64,000 nt of DNA from Aureimonas psammosilenae (GTDB lineage Bacteria; Pseudomonadota; Alphaproteobacteria; Rhizobiales; Rhizobiaceae), in the NCBI RefSeq assembly GCF_009176975.1, contig NZ_WEZG01000001.1, positions 186,001 to 250,000 on the forward strand. The letters are read 5' to 3'. Position 1 is the stretch's first letter; every line of letters starts with the position of its first letter. Below the pieces are notes generated by a model. It was given only the letters and a program-made list of their open reading frames with translations, was not told the origin of the DNA and ran no database searches. Below, one piece after another: positions 37,647 to 48,067 of this stretch. Made by a program: the position numbers and the translations under genes.

Positions 37647-39170
37647 ATGAAGATTGCCGTCGATCTTGGGACGAACGGAGCCGGCGAGCCGGCCGAGATG
37701 GATCTCGAGGAGCTTTTGTCGACGCGCCTTCTCGTCCAGGGCAATTCCGGTTCGGGCAAGTCGCATCTTCTGCGCCGCCTGCTCGAGCAGAGCGCGCCAT
37801 ACGTGCAGCAGGCGATCATCGACCCGGAAGGCGACTTCGTGTCCTTCGCCGATCGTTTCGGCCATCTCGTGGTGGACGCCGACAGGACGCCCGCCGAACT
37901 CCAGCGCATCGCGCTGCGCATCCGCGAGCATCGCGCGTCTGTGGTCCTCAACCTCGAAGGGCTCGACGCCGAAGTGCAGATGAGCTGCGCCGCCGCCTTC
38001 CTGAACGGCCTTTTCGACGCCGACCATTCGCACTGGTTCCCGATGCTGATCGCCGTGGACGAGGCGCAGCTTTTCGCCCCCGCCATCGCCGGCGAAGTGT
38101 CGGACGAGGCCCGCAAACTCTCGCTCGGCGCGATGACGAACCTGATGTGCCGCGGGCGAAAGCGCGGGCTGGCCGGCATCGTCGCGACGCAGCGTCTCGC
38201 CAAGCTCGCCAAGAACGTCGCGGCAGAAGCGTCGAACTTCCTGATGGGCCGTACCTTTCTCGACATCGACATGGCGCGCGCCGCCGATCTTCTCGGCATG
38301 GACCGCCGGCAGGCCGAGCGTTTCCGCGATCTGGAGCCCGGCCATTTCGTGGCGCTTGGCCCCGCCCTGTCGCGCCGGCCGGTGGCGGTGCGCATCGGCT
38401 CGGTGGAAACGCGCGGGCGCACCGGGCGGCCCTCGCTCATGGCGCTGCCGGAACTCGGGGCGGCCGACATGCGCGACCTGATTTTCGCCGCCGCACCCGA
38501 GATCGAGGTCCCCGCGCCGATGCCGCGGGAGCCGGCGGTCCCCCGTGTTTCCACGCACGAGCTTCTCGGCCGCGTCGCCGCCTCGCGCGAAAAGCCCGCA
38601 GCCGCGATCGAGGACGAAGATGCGCGCACCGACGAGGAGCGCCGGGTCATCGTGGAGGAGATCTTCGCCGAGATGCTGGCCGATCCCGACGCCGCCTTCC
38701 GGCCCGTACCGGTGCTGTTCCAGGACTTCCTGACCCATTGCCGTTTGAAGCGCCTGCGCGGGGCCGAAACCGACATGGCCGCGTTCCGGCGTCGTTTGAG
38801 CTTGGCGCGTGCAGGGGTCACGGAGGATGTCGCCGACGAGCGCTGGCAGGCGGTGATCCACCATAGCGACGCCCTTCCCGAAGACATGCAGGGCGTTTTC
38901 CTGATGCTGGCGCGCGCCGCCCGCGATGGTGCCGACTGCCCTTCGGACGAGGCCTTGGCGCGTGCCTATGGCAGCCATTCCCCCTCGCGCGGGCGCTTTC
39001 TTCTCGGCTTCATGGCCGAGCGGAACTTCATCACGGTGGAGGCAGATTTCCGGGGGAACCGCGTCGTCACGATCCTGTCGACCGGCTGGCGCACGGTGCA
39101 GCGCGCCAAGCCCATGAAGCTCGACGACGCGAGGGCCCGCCGCGCCGCGCGGCTGTCGACGAAGTTCTAG
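37647..39170 (+). CDS. HerA/DUF87-like P-loop ATPase
   Basis: A 507-aa ATP-binding protein with Walker A GNSGSGKS (residues 32-39), a Walker B MLIAVDEAQ (Asp138-Glu139) and a sensor-like GIVATQRLAKLAKNV, typical of the HerA/FtsK-like DUF87 group of hexameric DNA-translocating or extracting ATPases. The C-terminal half (~300-507) is a less conserved extension ending in a basic tail (RAKPMKLDDARARRAARL). It may be functionally tied to the preceding repair-like genes, but a 255-base gap with an inverted repeat separates them. ATG 37647 has GGAAGAAG upstream. Confidence 0.85.
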   Translation: MKIAVDLGTNGAGEPAEMDLEELLSTRLLVQGNSGSGKSHLLRRLLEQSAPYVQQAIIDPEGDFVSFADRFGHLVVDADRTPAELQRIALRIREHRASVVLNLEGLDAEVQMSCAAAFLNGLFDADHSHWFPMLIAVDEAQLFAPAIAGEVSDEARKLSLGAMTNLMCRGRKRGLAGIVATQRLAKLAKNVAAEASNFLMGRTFLDIDMARAADLLGMDRRQAERFRDLEPGHFVALGPALSRRPVAVRIGSVETRGRTGRPSLMALPELGAADMRDLIFAAAPEIEVPAPMPREPAVPRVSTHELLGRVAASREKPAAAIEDEDARTDEERRVIVEEIFAEMLADPDAAFRPVPVLFQDFLTHCRLKRLRGAETDMAAFRRRLSLARAGVTEDVADERWQAVIHHSDALPEDMQGVFLMLARAARDGADCPSDEALARAYGSHSPSRGRFLLGFMAERNFITVEADFRGNRVVTILSTGWRTVQRAKPMKLDDARARRAARLSTKF

Positions 39171-39748
39171 ACGTCGACGCCCAGAAGCCGGAGCGTGCCG
39201 ACGACGAAACCGTCGCCGACGCCCCATGTGACCGCGACCTCGATCGCGAGAACCACCACCGCGACGACGGGAAGCGCCAGGAACGGCATCGCCGCCGCGC
39301 CGGAAAAGGCGAAGAAGCTGTCGCCGAGCGAATTGAGGATGCTGTCGCCGGAATAATGCGGCGCATTCACGCCGCCCGAAAAAACGCCGATGATCCAAGG
39401 CGTGTTCTCGGCGACTTCCCAGATCGAATGGCCGAACACGACGGCCAGCATGGTCGAGCCCACCGTCCAATGCGGCCGGAGCCAGCGCACCATGGCGTAA
39501 ATGCCCATGCCGAAGGCGACGTGGAGCAGCGAATACCAGTCGGCGAATTGTTGCGAGTTCTCGTTCGGATCGTGGCCGGTCTGCAAAAGGGTCACCCGTC
39601 CGCAGGGGCAGACCGGATGGCGCCCCATCAGGAGAAGCAGCGCCACCATTGCGGCGATGAGGCCAAGGGCGACGCCGAGTTGCGCCAAGCGGCCTTCGGG
39701 GAAGGGGCTGCGCTCGTTTTCCGGGATGGGCTGGAGGGCTTGCGTCAT
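39167..39748 (-). CDS. DUF2585 (UPF0314) membrane protein
   Basis: A 193-aa protein with four or five predicted membrane helices (LAQLGVALGLIAAMVALLLL; WYSLLHVAFGMGIYAMVRW; TVGSTMLAVVFG; MPFLALPVVAVVVLAIEVAV). Conserved polar motifs between helices are HPVCPCGRV, HDPNENSQQFADWYS and ENTPWIIGVF, matching UPF0314/DUF2585. Function unknown, inner membrane expected. ATG 39748 is preferred over an in-frame one 15 codons upstream, though neither has a strong ribosome site. Convergent with the ATPase gene (4-base overlap). Confidence 0.88.
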   Translation of the reverse strand: MTQALQPIPENERSPFPEGRLAQLGVALGLIAAMVALLLLMGRHPVCPCGRVTLLQTGHDPNENSQQFADWYSLLHVAFGMGIYAMVRWLRPHWTVGSTMLAVVFGHSIWEVAENTPWIIGVFSGGVNAPHYSGDSILNSLGDSFFAFSGAAAMPFLALPVVAVVVLAIEVAVTWGVGDGFVVGTLRLLGVDV

Positions 39749-39870
39749 TCGGAACTCGTAACGGGCGCGGGGCGTCGGGGTTGCGTGTGCCATCGGAGCA
39801 CAAGACGATACGCCGCGAACCGATGCTTCTCCATCGCCCTTTCCGCAAAGGCTGCTACATCTTTCGGCAG

Positions 39871-41136
39871 ATGAGTCGCTTCGTTCTGATCCCGTCTCCG
39901 TTTGTCAGTCACATCCGCGTTTTCGAGGCGCTGGCGGATCGTCTCGCCGCGCGCGGCCACGAGGTGACTTTTCTCGTCAACGAGGGCGCGCGACCGCTTT
40001 TCGTGTCGAGCGCCGAAGTGCGCAGCGTGCGCTCGGCCGGGCGCGGCGGGATCGAGGCGATGCTGGCGCGTGCCGCGCGGCCGAACGGCCCCTTCGGCAT
40101 CCTCTCCACCGTGGCGGATGTTTCGGCACTGACCGACGCGCTTTGCCTCGACGGGCCGATGATCTGCAGGGCGCTGCGGCCCGATGCCGTGATCGGCGAC
40201 GAGATGGAGCCGGCCGCCGGGCTTCTGGCGCGGCACCTGTCCCTGCCGCTCGTGTCCGTCGCCGCCGCCTTGCCGATGACGCCCGCGCCCGGCATTCCCT
40301 TGCCCTTCCTCGACTGGCCCTTCGATCCGAGCCCGGAAGGGCTGAAGCGCAACGAAGGCGGCGTGACGGTGGCGCGCGTTCTTCTGTCGCGCCAGCGCCG
40401 CACGATCGCGAAATGGGCCGAGCGCTTCGGCTTGTCCCGGCTGGAAACGGCAGAGGACTGCTTATCGCCGGCGCTGCGCATCGCCCAGACTGTGCCGGGT
40501 TTCGATTTTCCAAGGCCCCCGCAATCCATCTTCCATGCGGTCGGGCCCATTCGCGGCGAGGAACCGCTCGCGCCCGTTCTGCCCTTCGCCTTCGATCCCG
40601 CCCGGCCGCTCGTCTTCGCATCCTTCGGCACGATGCAGGGGCACCGGCGCGGCCTTTTCTCGAAGATCGTGCGCGCCGCCCGCTCGCTCGGGTGCCAGAC
40701 GCTCGTCGCCCATTGCGGGCGATTGTCGGAACGAGACGCGAAGGCGCTCGGCGCCGACTTCGTCACGGACTTCGCGCCGCTCGGCGAAGTCATGCGCCAT
40801 GCCGCGCTTTGCGTCACCCACGGAGGCATGAACACCACGATGGACGCGCTTCGCGCCGGCGTGCCGGTTCTCGCCGTGCCGATCGCCTTCGACCAGCCGG
40901 GCGTCGCCGCACGCATCGCTTATCACGGGGTCGGCGAAAGGCTGCCCCGCGTCATGGTGTCCGCGCGGCGTATCGCGTCTTCCATGGAGCGCCTTCTTGA
41001 GCGACGGGAGATCAGGGAGAATGCCGGCCGCATCGGCCGGGAGATTCAAGGGTCGGGTGGAGCGGAATTGGCGGTTGATCTGATCGAGCGGGCCGCGGGC
41101 GTCGATGCCTATCGACGGCAGGCCGCCCTTGCCTGA
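39871..41136 (+). CDS. crtX: Zeaxanthin glucosyltransferase-like GT1 enzyme
   Basis: A 421-aa UDP-glycosyltransferase. The N-terminal acceptor domain begins MSRFVLIPSPFVSHIRVFEAL; the C-terminal donor domain has FASFGTMQGHRR and VTHGGMNTTMDALRAGVPVLAVPIAFDQ, the UGT signature. The first gene of a crtX-crtY-crtI-crtB run, exactly the position of CrtX in Pantoea-type clusters, so it is assigned as the enzyme adding glucose to xanthophyll hydroxyls. Its 3' end overlaps crtY by 32 bases if the latter starts at ATG 41105. Acceptor identity is inferred from context. Confidence 0.88.
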   Translation: MSRFVLIPSPFVSHIRVFEALADRLAARGHEVTFLVNEGARPLFVSSAEVRSVRSAGRGGIEAMLARAARPNGPFGILSTVADVSALTDALCLDGPMICRALRPDAVIGDEMEPAAGLLARHLSLPLVSVAAALPMTPAPGIPLPFLDWPFDPSPEGLKRNEGGVTVARVLLSRQRRTIAKWAERFGLSRLETAEDCLSPALRIAQTVPGFDFPRPPQSIFHAVGPIRGEEPLAPVLPFAFDPARPLVFASFGTMQGHRRGLFSKIVRAARSLGCQTLVAHCGRLSERDAKALGADFVTDFAPLGEVMRHAALCVTHGGMNTTMDALRAGVPVLAVPIAFDQPGVAARIAYHGVGERLPRVMVSARRIASSMERLLERREIRENAGRIGREIQGSGGAELAVDLIERAAGVDAYRRQAALA

Positions 41137-42297
41137 ACGCTTCGACCTCGTTCTCGTCGGCGGCGGGCTCGCCAACGGCCTCCTCGCGTGGCGGCTGGCC
41201 GAGCGGCGGCCGGACTTATCCGTTCTCGTTCTCGAAGCCGGCGACGCGCCCGGCGGCAACCATACCTGGAGCTTTCACGAACACGACCTGACCGAAAACG
41301 AAGCACGCTGGCTCGCCCCCTTCGTCGCCCATTCATGGCCGCGCTACGAGGTGCGGTTTCCAGCCCGCGAAAGGCGGATCGAAACGGGCTACCGTTCGGT
41401 TCCCTCCACCCGCTTCGCCGAGCTTCTGACGGCGCGTGTCGGGCGAAACATCCGCCTGAACTCGCCCGCCGCCTCGCTGGAGCCGGACGCGGTGACGCTT
41501 GACGACGGCACCCGCATCGAGGCCGGCGCGGTTCTCGACGGGCGCGGCCACCGCGCCAGCCCGCATCTCGATCTCGGCTTCCAGAAGTTCCTTGGCCGGG
41601 AACTCGTGTTTCCCGACCCCCACGGCCTTGTTGATCCGGTGGTCATGGACGCGACGGTGCCGCAGGCGGACGGCTACCGTTTCATCTACCTTCTGCCCTT
41701 GGACCCCCACCGGCTTCTGGTGGAGGACACCTATTACGCCGATGGCGGCGGGCTCGATCCGGCGACCCTTCGCATCCGCATCGATGATTACTGCACCTCG
41801 GCCGAATGGGCCGGAGCCGAAACGCTTCGCGAGGAACAGGGCGTTCTGCCGATCGCGCTCGACGGCGATATCCGCCGTTTCTGGGACGCCCGGCGCGGCG
41901 TTCCGGCATCGGGCCTCGCCGCCGCCTTGTTTCATCCCACCACCGGCTATTCGCTGCCCGACGCCGTGCGCCTTGCTGACGCGATCTCGGCCGCGCCCGA
42001 TCTGTCCGCGCCCGCGCTTTTTGCCCTGTGCCGCGACTGGTCCGCGGCGCGCTGGGAGGAGCGGCGCTTCTTTCGCCAGCTCAACCGGATGCTGTTTCTG
42101 GCCGGCGAACCGGACAAGCGCTTCGAGATCCTCCAGCATTTCCACCGTCTGCCGGACGACGTGATCGCCCGCTTCTATGCCGCGCGCCTCGCGCCTTCCG
42201 ACAAGCTGCGCATTCTGGCCGGCCGGCCGCCCGTTCCGGTGATCGCGGCGCTGCGCGCGCTCGTTCGCCCCCGCTTGCAATCGAAAGAAACCGCCTG

Positions 42298-42298
<1 letters not shown>
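41105..42298 (+). CDS. crtY: Lycopene beta-cyclase
   Basis: A 397-aa FAD-dependent cyclase converting lycopene to beta-carotene. The N-terminal dinucleotide-binding VLVGGGLANGLLAWRL is followed by family motifs GGNHTWSFHEHDL, VLDGRG, and RFIYLLPLDPHRLLVEDTYYAD, then GVPASGLAAALFHPTTGYSLPDAV. Start ATG 41105 overlaps crtX; a TTG at 41129 closer to the crtX stop is an alternative. Ends with a TGATG overlap with crtI, consistent with translational coupling. Confidence 0.94.
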
Positions 42299-43798
<1,500 letters not shown>

Positions 43799-43806
<8 letters not shown>

Positions 43807-44728
43807 CGCCGCGACGATCGCGCGGTTGTCGGAGGAGATCATCGCCAAAGGCTCGCAGAGCTTCGCCGCCGCCGCCCGGCTGTTCGATCCGGCAACGCGC
43901 ACCGATGCGATGATGCTCTATGCGTGGTGCCGGCATTGCGACGACGTCGTGGACGGGCAGGAATTGGGAAGCGGCGGCACGCTGCTCGCCACCGACGCCC
44001 GGGAACGCCTCGGCGAACTCGAACGCGACACGCGCCGCGCCTTTGCCGGCGAAGCGGTGGCGCATCCGGCCTTCCAGGCGCTGCAACTCGTCGCCAAGCG
44101 TCACGCCATGCCCGAAGCGCTGGCACTCGACCATCTCGAAGGCTTCCGCATGGATGTGGAAGAGCGGCACTACGAGAGCGTCGAAGACCTTCTCGATTAT
44201 TGCCACCACGTCGCCGGCGTCGTCGGCGTGATGATGGCCCGCATCATGGGTGCGCGCGATGCGGCGACCCTTCAGCGCGCCGCCGACCTCGGCCTCGCCT
44301 TCCAGCTCACCAACATCGCCCGAGACATCGTGCCGGACGCGCGGGTCGGGCGGATCTACCTGCCCGCGCAATGGCTTCGCGAAATCGGGCTCGACCTGTC
44401 ACGGATCACCGAGGAGGCCGAGCGGGAAAAGGTGGCGCGTCTCGCCCGGCGGCTGGTGGATCTCGCCGAGCCCTATTACGCCTCCGCCCACATCGGCATC
44501 GAGGCCTTGCCGCGCCGCTCGGCCTGGGCGATCGCGACGGCGCTCGGCGTTTATCGGCGGATCGGCGTGGAAGTCGTGCGCCGGGGCTCCCATGCCTGGG
44601 ACAAGCGCGTGTCGACAGGAAAAGCCGCCAAGCTCGGCGAAGTGGCGAAGGGCGGCCTCATCGCTCTCATGCCCCGCGCACGCTCTCGCGCGCCCCGCTC
44701 CGCGGAGCTTTGGGCGCATTCGGCCTGA
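43799..44728 (+). CDS. crtB: Phytoene synthase
   Basis: A 309-aa squalene/phytoene synthase condensing two GGPP. The first aspartate motif is CRHCDDVVD (D48-D52), the second lies in LTNIARDIVPDA, and the signature YCHHVAGVVGVMM precedes it. ATG 43799 is preferred because GAGGA lies about 10 bases upstream; an earlier ATG at 43787 would add four residues. Overlaps crtI and converges on crtE with a gap of 6 bases. Confidence 0.95.
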
Positions 44729-44734
44729 ACCGCC

Positions 44735-45691
44735 TCAGGCGAGACCGATTTCCTGCGCCGGGTTCTCCGCGAAATCCTCCACTCGGCGGGCGGGCACCGG
44801 CGTCGCCGGTCCGAACACCGAGCCGATCGCGTGATCCACCAGCCCTTGCAGGCGCGAGCGTTCGCCGAAGATGCGCGCCAGGCTGCGCCCGGCGGTCGCC
44901 ATATGCCGCTCGATCCGCCGGCTGGTGCCCTGCGGCCCCATCAGCGCGACGATGGTCGACTTGTTGCGGTCCTGTCCGACATCCTTGCCGATCTCGGCCG
45001 CGTCCTTGCGGCCGTCCAGAAGGTCGTCCATCAGTTGGAAGGCGTGGCCGAGTTCCTCGGCGAAGGTGCGAAGCTCCGCCTTCACCCCGTCGCGCACGCC
45101 CGCGACGACGCCCCCGATCTCCACCGCCGCCGAGAAGAGCGATCCGGTCTTCAGGCCGTTGGCGGCGGCGATCTCGGCGACGCCGCGCTTGGAAGGGCCG
45201 CCGCGCAGATCCTCGAACTGGCCGCCCACAAGACCGCGCACGCCGACGGCGCGCGACAGGATGGCGATGGCCTCCAGCCGCGCTTCGGCCGAAAGCTCGG
45301 GAATGCCGGCCAGAAGCTGGGTGCTGCCGGCCAGAGCGCCGACCGCCACGAGAACGGCCGTGTCCTCGCCATGCTCCAGATGCACCGTCGCCAGCCCGCG
45401 CCGGAGCGTCGCGTTGTCCATGCAGGGCAGGTCGTCGAGAACCAGCGAGGCGGCATGCACCATTTCCACCGCGCAGCCCGCGTCGATGGCCGCCGAGGTG
45501 GAGCCGCCGAGGTCTTCCGCCGCGATCACGGTGATGAGCGGGCGCAACCTTTTGCCCGGCGCCATCACGCCGGCCCGCATCGCCCGCTCTAACGCGCCCT
45601 GGCTCGGCAAAGGCGTCGGCAGGACGACCCCCAGCCGCTCGTCGATCCGTTTGCGATAATCCGCCAGGCTCAGCTTGAAGTCGGATGACAT
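44735..45691 (-). CDS. crtE: Geranylgeranyl diphosphate synthase
   Basis: A 318-aa trans-prenyltransferase. The first aspartate-rich motif is DDLPCMD (residues 86-92), the second is [12 protein letters not shown]; upstream landmarks are GKRLRPLI and [12 protein letters not shown]. Produces GGPP for CrtB. It could resemble farnesyl diphosphate synthase IspA, but placement inside the carotenoid cluster supports CrtE. ATG 45691 is preferred to an in-frame start 21 codons upstream. Divergent from fni, convergent with crtB. Confidence 0.92.
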   Translation of the reverse strand: MSSDFKLSLADYRKRIDERLGVVLPTPLPSQGALERAMRAGVMAPGKRLRPLITVIAAEDLGGSTSAAIDAGCAVEMVHAASLVLDDLPCMDNATLRRGLATVHLEHGEDTAVLVAVGALAGSTQLLAGIPELSAEARLEAIAILSRAVGVRGLVGGQFEDLRGGPSKRGVAEIAAANGLKTGSLFSAAVEIGGVVAGVRDGVKAELRTFAEELGHAFQLMDDLLDGRKDAAEIGKDVGQDRNKSTIVALMGPQGTSRRIERHMATAGRSLARIFGERSRLQGLVDHAIGSVFGPATPVPARRVEDFAENPAQEIGLA

Positions 45692-45849
45692 GCGGCGGCA
45701 TTCCCTCCCGAAAGACCGTCTCGATCGCCGGCTTGACGCCGGTGCAGGCTTCATGCCGCATGGCGATAGTTGCCGCGATACGTTGGCGTGCCAAGTGGGC
45801 CTTAGTGCCGCAACGAGAAATTCCCCCTACTTTCCGGGATGGAGAGCGT
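45692..45849. promoter_or_regulatory. Divergent crtE-fni control region
   Basis: 158 bases between the crtE and fni starts must hold both promoters. A short inverted repeat TTGGC-GT-GCCAA sits at 45783-45794 near the middle and could be an operator, but five-base arms occur by chance in GC-rich DNA. No -35/-10 pair was assigned with confidence. Confidence 0.4.
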
Positions 45850-46899
45850 TTGTCGAGCGTCGAGAACGATTTGGATCAACACGATATCGAGACACGCAAG
45901 GTCGATCATCTCGATATCGTGTTGTCGCCCCGTCACGAGGCCCGGCGTGCCGATTCGGGTTTCTCCGAGATTCGCTTCGTCCACGAGGCGCTGCCGGAAG
46001 TCGATTTCGACGCGATCGACCTTTCCACGCGCTTTCTCGGTCGCCGGCTAAGAGCACCGCTTCTGATTTCCTCCATGACAGGCGGCCCGGAGCGGGCGGG
46101 GCGCATCAATGCCCATCTGGCAGAGGCGGCAGAAGCGCTCGGGATCGCCTTTGCCGTCGGCTCGCAGCGCATCGCCCTGGAAGGGCGCGGCTCGGCGGGG
46201 CTCGACGGCACGCTGCGCCGCTTGGCGCCTTCCGTGCCGATCCTCGCCAATATCGGCGGCGCGCAACTGGCGCTGGGCTATGGCGTCGGGCAAGCGCGCC
46301 GCGCCGTGGACATGATCGAGGCGGATGCGCTGATCGTTCACCTCAACCCCTTGCAGGAAGCCGTGCAGGAAGGCGGCGACCGCGACTGGCGCGGCGTCTT
46401 GGCTCGCATCGGGGAGCTGGTGCGGGATCTGGGCGTGCCCGTGGTGGTGAAGGAGGTTGGCGCCGGCATTTCGGCGGCAACCGCCCGGCGCCTCGCCGAT
46501 CTCGGCATCGCCGCCCTCGATATCGCGGGGGCGGGCGGCACGAGCTGGGCGGCGGTGGAGGCCGAGCGCATGTCCGATCCCGGCCGCGCGGCCACCGCGC
46601 TCCTGTTCGCCGATTGGGGCATCCCGACGACCCGCGCCATCGCGGAAGCGCGGGCCGCCTGCCCCGATCTTTATCTCGTCGGTTCGGGGGGCGTGCGGAG
46701 CGGGTTGGACGCCGCGCGGGCGATTCGCCTCGGCGCCGATCTCGTCGGCCAGGCGGCCGCCGGCCTTCCCGCCGCGCAGGCCTCCACGGAGGCGGCGGTC
46801 GCTCATTTCGCCACCGTCATCGAGCAGTTGCGGATTGCGTGCTTCTGCACCGGCTCGGCCGACCTTTCCGCCTTGCGCCGGGCGCCGCTCCAGGCATAA
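45850..46899 (+). CDS. fni: Type II isopentenyl-diphosphate delta-isomerase (FMN-dependent)
   Basis: A 349-aa TIM-barrel enzyme interconverting IPP and DMAPP with FMN and NADPH. Signature stretches are [51 protein letters not shown] (catalytic Gln and metal Glu), [12 protein letters not shown] and [11 protein letters not shown] start at 45850, eight bases after a GGAG, fits the family N-terminus ([11 protein letters not shown]); longer in-frame starts add unrelated residues. Balances precursor supply for the adjacent carotenoid genes. Confidence 0.93.
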   Translation: MSSVENDLDQHDIETRKVDHLDIVLSPRHEARRADSGFSEIRFVHEALPEVDFDAIDLSTRFLGRRLRAPLLISSMTGGPERAGRINAHLAEAAEALGIAFAVGSQRIALEGRGSAGLDGTLRRLAPSVPILANIGGAQLALGYGVGQARRAVDMIEADALIVHLNPLQEAVQEGGDRDWRGVLARIGELVRDLGVPVVVKEVGAGISAATARRLADLGIAALDIAGAGGTSWAAVEAERMSDPGRAATALLFADWGIPTTRAIAEARAACPDLYLVGSGGVRSGLDAARAIRLGADLVGQAAAGLPAAQASTEAAVAHFATVIEQLRIACFCTGSADLSALRRAPLQA

Positions 46900-46939
46900 C
46901 CCTGTTTCCACCCGAATCCTCGAAGGGGAACTCACGACG

Positions 46940-47929
46940 ATGGCTTCGACGCTCGACGCATTTCTGAACGAGGCCGCCGCCGCGCGGGCCGAACTCGTGC
47001 CCGTGGCAGAAACCATCCGCAATTTCGCCAAGGCCGCGATCGAGGTGCAGTCCACCATCGCTTCGGGCGGGGCGGGCGAGGACCTTTCGGCCGGGCAGCA
47101 CCACCAGAATGCCGGCGGCGACATGCAGAAGGCGCTGGACGTGGCCGCCGACCGCGCCTTTCTCGCCGCCGCCAAAGCCTCGCCCGTCGCCTTCTACGGC
47201 TCGGAAGAACAGGACGAGGCGGTGGCCTTCGGCGACGGACCGCTGGCGCTCGCCATCGACCCCCTCGACGGCTCGTCCAACATCGAGACCAATGTCTCGA
47301 TCGGCACCATCTTCTCGCTTCTGCCGGTGACGGACGCGCACCGTGCCGATCCTTCGACCGTGTTTCGCCAGAAGGGCTCGGCGCAGCTCGCCGCCGGCTT
47401 CTTCATCTACGGTCCGCAGCTTCTTCTGGTGGTGACGCTCGGCGCGGGCACGCGCGTCTTCCTCCACGTGCCGGGCGCGGAAGGTTTCACCGAGTTCGGC
47501 ACCGCCCCACGTATCGCGGAAAAGGCCAAGGAATATTCGGTGAACGCCTCCAACCGGCGGCACTGGGATGCCGGCATCCGCGCTTATGTGGACGATCTGG
47601 ACAAGGGCAGCCAAGGTCCGCGCGGCCAGGATTTCGGCATGCGCTATGTCGGCTCGATGGTGGCCGACGCGTACCGCATCTTCCGGCGCGGCGGCGTGTT
47701 CCTGTATCCCGGCGACCAGCGCAAGGGGTATGAAAAGGGGCGTCTGCGCCAGCTTTACGAGACCAACCCCATGGCCTTCTGCATCGAGCAGGCCGGGGGC
47801 GCGGCGAGCGACGGGGTGACGCGCATGCTCGATCTCGTGCCGGAGGGCCTACACGCGAGGACGCCCTTCGCCTTCGGTTCGACCGAGGAGATCGCGGCGC
47901 TCGCCTCCTATTTGGTCAAGGCGGAATGA
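46940..47929 (+). CDS. fbp: Fructose-1,6-bisphosphatase class 1
   Basis: A 329-aa Mg-dependent phosphatase. The metal site AIDPLDGSSNIETNVSIGTIF and the active-site signature around GGVFLYPGDQRKGYEKGRLRQ, plus EQAGGAASDG, are intact. It is 40 bases after fni and 138 bases before tkt. The cbbF-tkt-pgk-rpe grouping resembles Calvin-cycle clusters, but no RuBisCO or phosphoribulokinase gene is in the window, so gluconeogenesis is the safe role. Confidence 0.95.
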   Translation: MASTLDAFLNEAAAARAELVPVAETIRNFAKAAIEVQSTIASGGAGEDLSAGQHHQNAGGDMQKALDVAADRAFLAAAKASPVAFYGSEEQDEAVAFGDGPLALAIDPLDGSSNIETNVSIGTIFSLLPVTDAHRADPSTVFRQKGSAQLAAGFFIYGPQLLLVVTLGAGTRVFLHVPGAEGFTEFGTAPRIAEKAKEYSVNASNRRHWDAGIRAYVDDLDKGSQGPRGQDFGMRYVGSMVADAYRIFRRGGVFLYPGDQRKGYEKGRLRQLYETNPMAFCIEQAGGAASDGVTRMLDLVPEGLHARTPFAFGSTEEIAALASYLVKAE

Positions 47930-48067
47930 TGTCTGCCTAAGCGATGGATTTGGCCGCGAGGCCGCGATAAAGCGTCATGCGAACCGATTAAGTTCGCTTT
48001 CGAGAAGCATGGGCGTCGATGGGCCGGGAGGCTCTGAGCGCCCGACGGGATCAACGGAGAGGATCAG

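Noticed and set aside
36483-39848. 1121-codon open frame on the minus strand over udgX, the ATPase gene and DUF2585
   Set aside because: Antisense shadow of real genes in GC-rich DNA; composition is His/Arg/Ala-rich low-similarity sequence and it runs through the dispersed repeat.
47930-48067. Possible tRNA or regulatory RNA between fbp and tkt
   Set aside because: No cloverleaf, T-loop consensus or stable structure could be found by eye.
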